The position numbers were made by a program, and so were the translations under genes. From JAGVSR01 sp963778225 (GTDB lineage: Bacteria; Pseudomonadota; Alphaproteobacteria; Rhizobiales; Hyphomicrobiaceae), in NCBI GenBank assembly GCA_963778225.1, contig CAVZTR010000003.1, positions 1 to 64,000 of the forward strand: a stretch of DNA of 64,000 bases, in the 5' to 3' direction. The notes under the pieces were generated by a model. The model did not search any database. It had not been told where the DNA came from and saw only the letters and a program-made list of their open reading frames with translations. Below are positions 54,190 through 63,922 of the stretch, one piece after another; position 1 is the stretch's first letter; the number at the start of each line of letters is the position of its first letter.

Positions 54190-55947
54190 ATGGCATCACA
54201 GCCGCTCATCCGTAGCGCTGCCTCGGAACTGCGACGCGCGCTGCTTCGCACCCTCCTTCTCCTTGCTCCCGAAAAACATATCGCCGCCACGCTGACGGCT
54301 GCCGGCATAGTGTCTGGCGCTCTGCAGGTCGCGGAGCCCCTGCTGTTCGGCAAAGCGGTGAATGCTCTATCGCAGGGCCGCAACTCGCTAAGCTTCGTCG
54401 TGCTTTGGGGTCTGGTCAGTATATCCGCATTTTTCAGCGGACTCCTGATCTCCGTCGTTGCCGATCGCATGGCGCATCGCAGGCGCGTTGCAGCCATGGA
54501 AACGTTTCTCGGTCACGTTCTGGCACTTCCAGCATCTTTTCACTCGAAGGCGCAAGCCGGACGCTTGATGCGCGTGATGACGACAGGGTGCGAGTGCCTG
54601 TTCGGTGTATGGCTGCCAGTGTTCCGCGAACAAATCTCGAATATATCCGCACTCGTCTTCCTGATCCCTATCGCCGTCTATCTCAACTGGCGCCTCTCTC
54701 TCTTGCTCGGTAGCATCGTTGCAATTTACATTGGCGTGAACCTTCTTGTCATCGCCAACACATCGACCGAGCAATCGAAAGTCGAAGATCAGTTTATGAG
54801 TTTCTCTGGTCACGCCAGTGATCTCGTCGGCAATGTGAGCGTGCTGCAGAGCTTTCTCGCAGTCACCCTTGAAATGCGATCGGTGCGATCATCTCTCGAT
54901 CGGCTATTGGCAATTCAATATCCCGTTCTGAACTGGTGGGCGGCGTCGTCGGTGCTCACCCGCGGTGCGTCATCGATAGCAATCGTCGCAATCTTCGCGT
55001 ATGGCGCGCTTCTGTCGTCACAAGGTCAGGCCTCCATCGGTGATATAGTGGCCTTCATAGGTTTCACCACTCTGCTTATCGGGCGGATGGATCAGACGAC
55101 AAGTTTTCTCATGGGCCTCTTCATGAAAGCGCCCACGCTCGTCCAATTCTTTTCAATTCTGGACGAGCGACCTGAAATCGTAGAAATGACGAACGCAAAG
55201 CCGCTGGTTGTTCGCGCAGGCCGCGTATTGTTCGAGAATGTCACCTTCCGATACCCCCGCGGCTCAGGCGGCGTGATCAGCCTCAGTTTTGAAGCAGAAC
55301 CGGGCGAAACCGTAGCCCTCGTCGGTGCGACAGGGTCTGGAAAATCAACCGCGCTTGCTCTCCTGACGCGCGCCTATGATCCAGAGACCGGCCGTATTCT
55401 CGTCGACGGACAGGACATCCGCGAGGTCACTCTGGCATCATTGCGAGGCTCCATCGGCGTTGTCTTCCAAGACCCGGCGCTCTTCAGCCGCTCAATCGCA
55501 GAAAACATTGCCATCGGACGCCCGGGAGCAAGTATGGCCGAAATCGAAGCAGCCGCCAGCACCGCCGGCGCTCTAGATTTCATCCTGCGCAAGGAGCACG
55601 GTTTCGAAACGGTGCTTGGAGATCGAGGCCAAGGACTTTCCGGCGGCGAACGCCAGCGCATCGCCGTCGCGCGTGCCATTCTAAAGGACGCTCCGCTCCT
55701 GATATTGGACGAGGCGACGTCGGCGCTCGATGTTGCAACTGAAATGCGTATCCAGGATGCACTCGATCGACTGCGCGCCGGGCGAACGACGTTCGTCATT
55801 GCGCATCGTCTTTCGACAATTCGTGGCGCAGACAAGATCATCCTCCTGGACCACGGCAAAATTGCAGAACTGGGCACATACGCAGAGCTGGCTAAGCGCG
55901 GCGGGCTCTTCACCGCTTTGATCCGTGATGGAGGCTTGGCAGTTTAG
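54190..55947 (+). CDS. ABC exporter, fused permease and ATPase (NdvA/ChvA-like)
   Basis: A 585-residue half-transporter with six membrane helices in residues 35-315 and an ATPase from about 345. Walker A is ALVGATGSGKSTALALL, the signature is GQGLSGGERQRIAVARAIL, Walker B is PLLILDEATSALD, and the switch His is in VIAHRLSTI. Length and wording (NALSQGRNSL, FHSKAQAGRLMRVMTTG) resemble NdvA/ChvA, which exports cyclic beta-1,2-glucan for osmotic adaptation. No glucan synthase gene (ndvB) lies nearby, so the cargo is not proven. The gene follows a terminator hairpin and stands alone. Confidence 0.88.
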   Translation: MASQPLIRSAASELRRALLRTLLLLAPEKHIAATLTAAGIVSGALQVAEPLLFGKAVNALSQGRNSLSFVVLWGLVSISAFFSGLLISVVADRMAHRRRVAAMETFLGHVLALPASFHSKAQAGRLMRVMTTGCECLFGVWLPVFREQISNISALVFLIPIAVYLNWRLSLLLGSIVAIYIGVNLLVIANTSTEQSKVEDQFMSFSGHASDLVGNVSVLQSFLAVTLEMRSVRSSLDRLLAIQYPVLNWWAASSVLTRGASSIAIVAIFAYGALLSSQGQASIGDIVAFIGFTTLLIGRMDQTTSFLMGLFMKAPTLVQFFSILDERPEIVEMTNAKPLVVRAGRVLFENVTFRYPRGSGGVISLSFEAEPGETVALVGATGSGKSTALALLTRAYDPETGRILVDGQDIREVTLASLRGSIGVVFQDPALFSRSIAENIAIGRPGASMAEIEAAASTAGALDFILRKEHGFETVLGDRGQGLSGGERQRIAVARAILKDAPLLILDEATSALDVATEMRIQDALDRLRAGRTTFVIAHRLSTIRGADKIILLDHGKIAELGTYAELAKRGGLFTALIRDGGLAV

Positions 55948-56037
55948 TATAGCTTGAAGAACTTGGAACCCTCGGTGGTCAGGTGAATTACACTGGGTCG
56001 GAAGAAACGCGCCATGTGCGCTAAAGGGGCGGAGCGG

Positions 56038-56403
56038 ATGCGGATTCTCATCGTTGAGGACGAGTACTTAGTTGCGGCCGAACTTTCTGATATTCTGACA
56101 GCGGAAGGGCATACGATCGTTGGTCTGGCCGCCTCCGCCGATGAAGTGATTGGCATTCTCAGCAATGGGTCGATCTGTGATCTGGCTATCCTGGATGCCA
56201 ATCTTGCCGGATCGAGTATTTCACCCGTCGCGACCGCGCTCGAACGACGTTCGATCCCATTTATCGTTGTGTCGGGGTACTCGCAGTGGGAGCTTCTGCT
56301 TCCGCTGCGCAAAGCACCTTTCGTACCCAAACCTGTGCGCCGGGAAACGTTGCTTGCGGCCGTCGCCAGCTTTGATCGAAAGTTTAGCCCGCAGATAGCG
56401 TAG
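56038..56403 (+). CDS. Single-domain response regulator
   Basis: A 121-residue stand-alone receiver: RILIVEDEYLVAAELSDIL at the start, phosphoacceptor Asp in LAILDANLAGSSI near residue 54, Ser/Thr switch in FIVVSGYSQWELL, and the lysine in PFVPKPVRRETLL. There is no output domain. It resembles the receiver at the end of the HWE kinase at 34147-37365 and the receivers usually paired with HWE kinases, so it may take phosphate from such a kinase. The start at 56038 was chosen because RILIVED should begin the fold; 56014 is the alternative. Confidence 0.88.
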   Translation: MRILIVEDEYLVAAELSDILTAEGHTIVGLAASADEVIGILSNGSICDLAILDANLAGSSISPVATALERRSIPFIVVSGYSQWELLLPLRKAPFVPKPVRRETLLAAVASFDRKFSPQIA

Positions 56404-56409
56404 GTCAGG

Positions 56410-57516
56410 TTAAGCGTTCGTCTGCTTCCTGCGGACCATCACCTTAGAGAGAAAAGCAGGCCAAGTGGCAACGGCGTGGAGATCAGCTGTCGCGAAGACA
56501 CTGTCGAGATCATCGATCGTATAGTGCCGAAAGTACGGTTCATGGAAGCGTTCGGGAAAACCGTCGAGAAATCCATCCCAACCTCCCGGCCGATCGCCGC
56601 GTTGGAGGCTATCGATGAAAACGAAAAGGCCGCCAGGCTTCAGCAATCGAGCAATTTCGGCAACAACCGTACGGCGCACCTCCGGCGGAAGTTCGTGAAA
56701 CAGGTAGATGCTGGTGATGATATCTTGGCTCGCGTCTGCAAGCGGGATCGCTTCAGCATTGCCCTCGATCCATTGAACACCGCGCAAGCCATTGAGATGG
56801 AGTTCTGCTTCCCGAAGGTACGGCCGTGACAGATCAAGCCCTGCAAGTCGCATCGCGGGATACACCCGCCGGACTTCACGAAGAAACCGCCCGGTACCGC
56901 ACGCGACATCGAGCAGGCTAACGTTGCGCTGATCACGGCCATGCATAAAGTCGGCAATCGGTGCCAGAGCCTGCCGTCGCATCGCAAATGCCGAGCCGCG
57001 AAACAGCGTCTCGACTTGAACGTCGTACAACCGGGCAGACTGGTCCGACAGATAGCCGCCGGTTTGGAAATGAAAATCTTGCGTGAAATAGTTCGGCAAC
57101 CCTGAGCTGTCGATAGCCGTGGTGGCGGTGTCAACGCGCCGCGAAGTCTGCCGCTCGATAGTCGAAGGAATGTCGTCCAGCATCGCACGCAGCCGACCGA
57201 TATGGTCGATTAATCCGCCGGCGGGTTCGCCGCCAGGTGCCGCAGCACCACTCCGGACCAGTTCAGCATCACGCCTGAACAGATCAATGATGTCAGCCAT
57301 AACGGTATCACGATCCGGCACGATGCGGTCAGCCGGCCGAGACGCCGGCCGGTATCCTGCTTGCCGGGCCGTGCGATCGGCCAGGAGACCCACGCCCGTG
57401 AACCAGCCGAGGCGGACCATATTGGCAGCAAAATCTGCGGTTGCGTTAAACGTATTGGACAGGGTCAGCCTCCGATGCTCGGGGGTTGCGGCCCCACCAT
57501 AACGCAGACCAATCAC
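56410..57516 (-). CDS. Class I SAM-dependent methyltransferase with N-terminal helical region
   Basis: A protein of up to 368 residues. The first 160 residues are helical without a recognised family (ADFAANMVRLGWFTGVGLLA). A Rossmann methyltransferase follows with motif I LLDVACGTGRFLREVRRVYP near residue 199, GLDLSRPYLREAE, GNAEAIPLADASQDIITSIY near 250, and the LLKPGGLFVFIDSLQRGDRP strand-5 segment. The GTG at 57516 gives the longest frame; an ATG-type start at 57417 is possible. It is convergent with the receiver gene. The substrate is unknown. Confidence 0.82.
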   Translation of the reverse strand: MIGLRYGGAATPEHRRLTLSNTFNATADFAANMVRLGWFTGVGLLADRTARQAGYRPASRPADRIVPDRDTVMADIIDLFRRDAELVRSGAAAPGGEPAGGLIDHIGRLRAMLDDIPSTIERQTSRRVDTATTAIDSSGLPNYFTQDFHFQTGGYLSDQSARLYDVQVETLFRGSAFAMRRQALAPIADFMHGRDQRNVSLLDVACGTGRFLREVRRVYPAMRLAGLDLSRPYLREAELHLNGLRGVQWIEGNAEAIPLADASQDIITSIYLFHELPPEVRRTVVAEIARLLKPGGLFVFIDSLQRGDRPGGWDGFLDGFPERFHEPYFRHYTIDDLDSVFATADLHAVATWPAFLSKVMVRRKQTNA

Positions 57517-57775
57517 ATTTGGATGCGGCCTTCGATGGGGCCGTTCCGGAGATCAGCGCCCCTGCCCATCGACTGACGGCTCGCCGGGAGCACACCTAAG
57601 GGCCTTTGCCGTTTACCTCGAGCGGATGGGCGAGCCAGAGAAAGAATATCGCCGGACGCCGCATAGGTGGGAACAACTCACGCGCACATGAAGTTCTCAA
57701 GTCCTCGAGGAACAGCCTTCAACCGGCATAGCTGGGTGGCCCCTCGATCAAGCGACAGTAAAAGGAGGCTGCGCA

Positions 57776-58165
57776 ATGTGTGATTATTCACTCGAGATGT
57801 ACCGGAGCCGGCCCGCACGAACAGAGGAACGTTACACGACATACCGCTTCCCAAGTGGAAGCGTGGGCTTCATAGCCCCGGGCGATCCGGCGACGGCAAT
57901 CTGCATGTCTTGTGACACCACCTTGAGGTTAGCGAAGGTGCCACCGCATCTCCGCTGCCTATTCGACAAGGACGAGGCAACTGTCACGTTCGTCCGCCTG
58001 GAGCCCGGTCCATACCGGGATGGTATCCGGTTCGAAAACGGCAAAGAAGTCTCACTTCAGATGCTGGGGCCCGGCGTTGAAGCTAGCCTCATCGATGCAC
58101 TGACCGGGCCAGATCCGGACGAAGCACGCCCAGCCGAGACGCGGGCGTTCGAGACAGTCTCGTAA
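57776..58165 (+). CDS. Conserved hypothetical protein
   Basis: A 129-residue soluble protein (MCDYSLEMYRSRPARTEERY, ICMSCDTTLRLAKVPPHL, RCLFDKDEATVTFVRLEPGP). AAAGGAGG stands eight bases before the ATG and a hairpin follows the stop. Three cysteines occur in the first 60 residues. I do not recognise a function, but similar frames are frequent in Hyphomicrobiales. It appears monocistronic. Confidence 0.75.
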   Translation: MCDYSLEMYRSRPARTEERYTTYRFPSGSVGFIAPGDPATAICMSCDTTLRLAKVPPHLRCLFDKDEATVTFVRLEPGPYRDGIRFENGKEVSLQMLGPGVEASLIDALTGPDPDEARPAETRAFETVS

Positions 58166-58183
58166 CGACATCGTCTTGAAGAC

Positions 58184-58214
58184 ACGTGGCGATCGCATAC
58201 AGTGATCGCCACGT
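58184..58214 (+). terminator. Hairpin after the conserved hypothetical gene
   Basis: A perfect 11-bp inverted repeat (58184-58194 with 58204-58214, nine-base loop), 18 bases after the stop. The rest of the gap to 58447 shows nothing else beyond the probable sbcDC promoter. Confidence 0.6.
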
Positions 58215-58447
58215 CGCGTAGACGGCAGGACCGTCCGTCTCACCGTCCGGAGGTCTCTGCTCGGCGGTGACTGAAATGCGGCCATTGACTAGCTCTTTTA
58301 ATTCGCAGCCGACTCCGGTGTCGTGGAGCCGTTGTTCGCCTTTTCTGCGAACATCGTGTTGGATAACCATGCGATAACGCGCGCTCACCCTCGCGTGCAC
58401 TAAGGCCCCCAGTGTAGAACGGCACGTGACTGAGGGGGTGGGGCGCA

Positions 58448-59596
58448 ATGAGAATTCTGCATACAGCGGATTGGCATCTTGGACGCCAGTTCGAGGGCCA
58501 CTCACTGGATCACGATCACGCTGCCGTTCTCGACCAAGTCTTTGCGGCAGTGCAAAAGGTTCAACCCGACGCACTCGTTGTAGCTGGCGACATTTTTGAC
58601 CGTGCCGCACCGCCAGAAAGCGCGGTCCGTTTATTCAATCGTTTCATCGAGAGCGTGATCGCGAATACATCGTGCGCCGTCATCCTGATCGCGGGAAATC
58701 ACGACAGCGCTGACCGTATTGGCGCCATGGCCATGCTGGCCGATCGCCGCCGCACCCTCGTCCGCGGGCCACTGAGTTCAACCGAAGAACCGCTCGTACT
58801 TCACGACGCGCATGGTCCGGTTGCATTCTCGGCTCTACCCTTCGGCTATGAATACGCCGCCCGCGAGTGCTTTGCCGACACCAACATTAAATGCCCCGCT
58901 GACGTGATGCGGGCCCAGATCGCCGCAGCACGTCCACACATTCCACCGGGCGCGCGCTGGATCATCGTGGCCCACGCCTTCGTCACGGGCGCGTCTGTCG
59001 GCGAAACCGAACGCCCTTTGACGCGCATTGCCGGTGGCATTGAAACGGTGCCGGCCGAACTTTTCTCCGGCGCCACCTATGTTGCTCTTGGCCACATCCA
59101 CCGGCCTCAAACCGCAGGCGCTCCACATATCCGCTATTCCGGCGCACCTTTGGCATTCGGGTTCGACGAAGAAGGTAATCAAAAATCGATGGCCATCGTC
59201 GACATCGACGCCCCTGGCAATGCCACCGTTGAACTCATCCCGTTTCAACCCTTACGCAGCGTCCGCACTATACGCGGCACGCTCGAAGAACTGCTGAAGT
59301 TGCCCCCCTCAGAGGACTTCATCAAAGCGATACTCACAGACGACGGTCGCCTGATGGACCCGATGAAACGCATCCGCGAGCGGTTCCCCTTCGCGTGCGG
59401 CCTCACCTATGCACGCGATCTCGTTGCCCGCCAAACGACCGGCGCTCGTCCTTCGACCACAGCACTCGACGAGCCTGAGACCGTCGTGTCCCAGTTCATG
59501 CAGGTCATGCGCGGCACACCGCTGAGCGACAGGGAAGCCCACATCCTCGCAGACACCATCGCGCAACTGGCGAGCCGGGAGGATGCCGCCGCATGA
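58448..59596 (+). CDS. sbcD: Exonuclease SbcCD, nuclease subunit SbcD
   Basis: A 382-residue Mre11-type nuclease. Metal-binding motifs are ILHTADWHLGR at the start, VAGDIFDRAAPPESA, LIAGNHDSADR, IVAHAFVTGA and ALGHIHRPQ. With SbcC it trims hairpins and protein-blocked DNA ends. The stop codon overlaps the sbcC start (ATGA at 59593), so the two genes are coupled. Length and motif order are normal. Confidence 0.95.
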   Translation: MRILHTADWHLGRQFEGHSLDHDHAAVLDQVFAAVQKVQPDALVVAGDIFDRAAPPESAVRLFNRFIESVIANTSCAVILIAGNHDSADRIGAMAMLADRRRTLVRGPLSSTEEPLVLHDAHGPVAFSALPFGYEYAARECFADTNIKCPADVMRAQIAAARPHIPPGARWIIVAHAFVTGASVGETERPLTRIAGGIETVPAELFSGATYVALGHIHRPQTAGAPHIRYSGAPLAFGFDEEGNQKSMAIVDIDAPGNATVELIPFQPLRSVRTIRGTLEELLKLPPSEDFIKAILTDDGRLMDPMKRIRERFPFACGLTYARDLVARQTTGARPSTTALDEPETVVSQFMQVMRGTPLSDREAHILADTIAQLASREDAAA

Positions 59597-62500
59597 AGCC
59601 GCTCATTCTCATCCTCCAAGCGATCGGACCTTATGCGGGTCGTCAATCCGTCGATTTTCGCACCGTACTCGATAGCGGCTTGTTTGGAATCTATGGAGCG
59701 ACCGGCTCGGGCAAGTCCACGATTTTCAGCGCTATGACGTTCGCGCTCTTTGGCGAAGCCGCTCGCTCCGAGCAGCACGCCACGAGCCTCCGCTCCGACC
59801 ACGCCGACGCGAGCCTCTTGACCCAAGTCGAGCTGATCTTCGAGGCGGGCGGTCGCACATATCGTATTGTCCGCCAGCCGGAGCAGACGAGGCCAGCAAA
59901 GCGCGGCGGCGGCGAAACCAGCGAAAGCCACAAGGCCTGGTTGTTCGACGTTACCGATATTGATCTCGGCAAGGTGAGTGACAGCAACCCCGGCAAGGTC
60001 GTTGCGGAAAGCAAAGTCACCCTCGTCAACGAGGCTATAAAGAAGATCCTCGGGTACGGAGCAGCCCAGTTCCGTCAGATCGTCCTCTTGCCGCAAGGTC
60101 GCTTCGAGGCCTTCCTCAGTGCCGACACTCAGGAACGGATTAGAATTCTGCGCGATCTCTTTGACGTCTCGCTCTACCGCCGTCTCGCGGAGAGCTTGAA
60201 ATCAAGATCCGATGCAGCGGAAAAGGAAGTCGCCGCAGCGCGGACAGGCTGCACCGCGCGCCTCACCGCCGAAGAATTCGAAACCATGGAACAACTCGGC
60301 CAAGGCATCGCAGAAGCGGAGCATCGCCATCGCGATCTGCGCGACGCTGCCGCCAAAGCAAAGTCCGAGTGGGACGCTGCCGTGGCTGCCTTCCAAGCCG
60401 CCGCACAAACTGACGCCCGTTTTCGCGAGCATTTCGAAGCGCAGGCAGAACTCGCGCGCATCCACTCCACGCGAAACGAAATCGCCGCCACCGAAAGCCG
60501 ATTGAAGCTTGCCCGCGTCGTCGCATCTCTGGCCGATGCCGCTGCCGCGCGCGACACCGCCCGTCGCGAAGCGAGCGACGCTTCCGCCCGCCACGCTCAG
60601 GCCGCCGATCGATTGAAAGCAAATGAAGCGAAGGCGATCACTGCTCGATCCTCGCTCGCAGCCCTGCTCCAAAAGTCGCCTGAAATCGAGAAGCAAAGGT
60701 CCACCCTGCAGACCTTCCGCACCTACCAGATCAAACTCGAAGCAACTCAGAATTTGAAAGCGGCAGCGGCATCAGCAAAACGGACAGCGCTTGAGCGGAC
60801 GGCCTCGACCCAAACAGGCCAAGGCGACATTCGACACCCTCGCGAGCAACAAAGTCGCAGCAGACAATATCCTTTCAAGCCGCCCAGTCCGCCCATCTGC
60901 AGCGCGCACAGTTGAACGAAGCTGCTGCTAACTTGCGTACGCTCTACAGCGAGGCGGCGGCGTTCGATGACGCTGGCCAAAAGTTGCGCGCCGCCCAAGA
61001 CACTCTCAACTACAGCCGTGCGGACTTTGTTAAAGCGGAGCAGCATTTCCAACAGGCAAGTGCAGTTCATGCGGAAATCGAAACGGCTCTGCTTCAAGAT
61101 CATGCGGCGCACCTCGCAGCTCATCTTGCGCATGGAGAGGCGTGTCCCGTTTGCGGGTCGCACGATCATCCGGCACCGGCCCTCGGCCCCGGCGGCACCG
61201 AGCGTCTGGATGCAAAGTATGCGGATGCAAAAGCTCGCCACGAACAAGCTCGCGATGCTGCCGCCGCCGCGCAGATGCGAGTCGAAGTCGCACAACAGGC
61301 CGTTGCCGGCTGCTCCACAGTTCTACAGGCCCTCGCGCCACCACCTCGCGCTGCCACAGAACTTGCAGCTGAATTGCAACGCGTGAAGGATGAGATCAAG
61401 CGTTTGCCGCCGCCGTCCGATCTCGTTGCGTTGCAGGCCAAAATCGAGGAATTGGATGCCGAATTGAGCGTCGCGTCCGCGTGTCTCGATGCCGCTCGCC
61501 AGACCGAACTTGAAGCGTCGCGAACGGCCGCGGCGGCCGAACAATCCTTCGCGGACGCGCTCGAAATCGTTCCACCGGACCTGCGTGAAGCCGTGACACT
61601 CACCGCAGCGATCAACGCACTGGACGCGACAATCAATGCGTTCATCCGCGATCATGAATCGGCCATGGCCGCAGATCGCCAAGCAGCCGAAGCTGTCGCC
61701 GCGGCGAAAGCTGAAACGGAAACCCTCACCGGCGAAGTCGAACGACTTTCTGACCAATTGGCGCGAAGTGAATCCCATTTCGCGGCACGCCTGGCGGAGC
61801 ATGGGCTAACGGCCGAAGACTACGAAATGCGCAAAGCCGATGTTTCGAGTCATTCCGGCGATGGAAGAGCGCATCCTTCAATACGCAGCGCAAAGTGCTG
61901 CTGCCGAAAGTCACGTTCAGCGGACCGCTGAAATCATCGCCCAATTGCAACGGCCTGATCTCGACACCCTCGCCGCCGCGCGCGATGCTGCTTCCAAGGC
62001 ATTCGATGCGGCTCAGGCCGCCGCGACAACGGCTTTGGCGCGCCTCACACAACTCCAGAAGCTGCAGAGCGATCTCGCTGCCGAAGGTCGGCGTCTGGAC
62101 GCGCTGGAAAAAGAAACGGCTCCGCTGCGCGAACTTGCCGAAGCCTTCACCGGACGCACCTATCACCGGATCGACCTCGAGACCTTTGCGATCTCAACCT
62201 TGTTCGATCGCGTACTCGAGGCGGCCAACCTTCGCCTCGCCCCCATGACGCGCACGCGCTACAGTCTTGTCCGCGAAACAGAAGGGCGAGGCAACGCCCG
62301 CCGCGGCCTTGGAATTGCGGTCGAAGACACCTACACCGGCCGCCAGCGACCAACCTCGACCCTCTCGGGCGGCGAGACGTTCATTGCGGCCCTCGCCCTT
62401 GCTCTGGGTCTTTCCGATATCGTCGAGAGCGCCCACGGGAACGTACGCCTCGATACCATTTTCATTGATGAAGGTTTCGGCAGCCTCGACAGCGATGGCG

Positions 62501-62664
62501 ACAGCGGCACACTCGAAACCGTCCTTCAGACCCTGCAGGACATCGTCGGCGCTTCACGCTCTGTCGGGCTGATTTCGCACGTTCCACTCGTGCAGCAGGC
62601 CATCCCGAATGGCTTCTTCGTCACCAAGACACCCGCCGGAAGTCACATCGAAGTTCGCACCTGA
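59593..62664 (+). CDS. sbcC: Exonuclease SbcCD, ATPase subunit SbcC (three frameshifts)
   Basis: About 1023 residues of an SMC-like ATPase. Walker A is GIYGATGSGKSTIFSAMTFAL near residue 36. Long coiled coils flank the zinc hook, whose CxxC is in HGEACPVCGSHDHPAPALGP near 61140. At the end the signature is STLSGGETFIAALALALGLS and the Walker B region is LDTIFIDEGFGSLD. The frame changes at about 60815, 60870 and 61830, each as if one base were added, so the three sum to a full codon. All parts are conserved, so sequence error or a very recent lesion is likely. It pairs with sbcD upstream and ends two bases before the convergent truA. Confidence 0.9.
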
Positions 62665-62666
62665 AC

Positions 62667-63416
62667 TCAGACCACTTCGGGATAATCAACCCGATCAAGG
62701 TAAAGTCCACTTGCTGGCGCGACCGTTCCGCACCGCTTCCGATCACGCGCAGCCAGGGCTTCCGCGACATCGTCAGGCTGCCACTTGCCTTCACCAACCA
62801 ATTTGAGAGTACCCACCATTGACCGCACCTGGTTGTGAAGAAACGATCGCGCGGAGGTTCGGATGACGATCTCCGCTCCCTCACGCACGACGTCCAGGCG
62901 GTCCAGCGTGCGCACCGGAGATTCTGCCTGACACTGCGTAGCCCGGAACGTCGTGAAATCGTGGCTACCTACGAGGTGCATCGCGGCCTCGTGCATCGCA
63001 TCTGTATTGAGATCGTGCGTCAGCCACCAAACGCGGGCACGCTCGAGAACAGGCGGCGCCCGGCGTGTGAGTATCCGGTAAACGTAGTGGCGTGCCACAG
63101 CGCTGAACCGAGCATCAAACGTGGACGCCACGTGAGAGCAGTTGAGCACGGCACACGGCGCGGGTCTCAGATGGAAGTTGATCGCGTCCTGCACACGTCC
63201 CGCCGACCATTCACGCGTGAGATCGAAGTGCGCAACTTGCCCTAGCGCATGCACGCCAGAATCCGTCCGCCCGGCGCCCCTCACCTTTACGCGCTCACCC
63301 GAAAACCGAAAAATCGCCTCTTGCAACGCGCCCTGCACGGACAGCCCTTCTGACTGGATCTGCCAGCCGACAAATGGCGTGCCGTCGTATTCGATGACGA
63401 GTTTGTATCGGGACAT
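62667..63416 (-). CDS. truA: tRNA pseudouridine synthase A
   Basis: A 249-residue enzyme that makes pseudouridine at positions 38-40 of the tRNA anticodon arm. It starts YKLVIEYDGTPFVGWQIQSE; the catalytic Asp is in GAGRTDSGVHALGQVAHFD near residue 52. The end has RSFLHNQVRSMVGTLKLVGEG and APASGLYLDRVDYP, all typical. It lies downstream of the fmt end and a small secreted protein gene, matching the fmt-truA neighbourhood of many alphaproteobacteria. Its stop almost touches that of the convergent sbcC. Confidence 0.95.
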   Translation of the reverse strand: MSRYKLVIEYDGTPFVGWQIQSEGLSVQGALQEAIFRFSGERVKVRGAGRTDSGVHALGQVAHFDLTREWSAGRVQDAINFHLRPAPCAVLNCSHVASTFDARFSAVARHYVYRILTRRAPPVLERARVWWLTHDLNTDAMHEAAMHLVGSHDFTTFRATQCQAESPVRTLDRLDVVREGAEIVIRTSARSFLHNQVRSMVGTLKLVGEGKWQPDDVAEALAARDRKRCGTVAPASGLYLDRVDYPEVV

Positions 63417-63439
63417 CTGCTGGCGTCAGTGAAAGGAAA

Positions 63440-63464
63440 GGGCACCGCGACTGCCGCGGTGCCC
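63440..63464 (-). terminator. Hairpin terminator between the small secreted protein gene and truA
   Basis: A perfect 10-bp GC-rich inverted repeat (63440-63449 with 63455-63464, five-base loop), followed on the minus strand by a T-rich tail. It would end the transcript of the gene at 63503-63853; truA starts 24 bases further on. Confidence 0.75.
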
Positions 63465-63502
63465 TCTTATGCCACGTTCCACGCCGGCCTCAAGTCGAGC
63501 GA

Positions 63503-63853
63503 TCAGCAACTGTTGCCGACGGCCGGGATGCACGGACGGTACGGGTAGCCCCAACCATTGTTCCATGGGGCCCCGAAATAGCGATGATTGTTCACGCTGC
63601 TGGAATAAGAGCGGCGAGTTTCCGTCACGTTCGTCTGCGAGATCCCAAGGTTCACCGGCGTCCCGTTGGGATTGACGATGACATACTTGTCCGGCGGCAG
63701 CGGGCGAAAGACTCGAACGCCCTCTTCGATCGTCACCGTCGCGCCATATACCGGCCGAGGCTCGATCCGAATCGTAGACGACTGGGCGAAGGCGCCGGAC
63801 GAACCGGCACCAAGAAGCACGGCAACACCGAGAGCAAGAACGCGATACGACAT
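63503..63853 (-). CDS. Small exported DUF1236-like protein
   Basis: A 116-residue protein with a signal peptide (VLALGVAVLLGAGSSGAFAQ) and a mature part reading VYGATVTIEEGVRVFRPLP, DKYVIVNPNGTPVNLGIS and a Tyr/Pro-rich tail with two cysteines. The short beta-rich segment recalls DUF1236 proteins, but the match is loose. The ATG at 63853 is favoured over an upstream frame start at 63883 because the signal peptide then has normal length. It is inserted between fmt and truA. Confidence 0.65.
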   Translation of the reverse strand: MSYRVLALGVAVLLGAGSSGAFAQSSTIRIEPRPVYGATVTIEEGVRVFRPLPPDKYVIVNPNGTPVNLGISQTNVTETRRSYSSSVNNHRYFGAPWNNGWGYPYRPCIPAVGNSC

Positions 63854-63922
63854 GATAGACTCCGAGAACCACGGACGACGCATTATCCTAATGCCATCGG
63901 TCGGCCGTTCGCGGTGCCATCT

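Noticed and set aside
53208..54199. Long minus-strand frames opposite the Gly-rich gene
   Set aside because: Produced by GGC/GGT repeats; the plus-strand frame has signal peptide, ribosome site and terminator.
60800..60920. Programmed frameshifting in sbcC
   Set aside because: Three shifts at unrelated sites without slippery heptamers or a downstream structure; sequence error is more likely.
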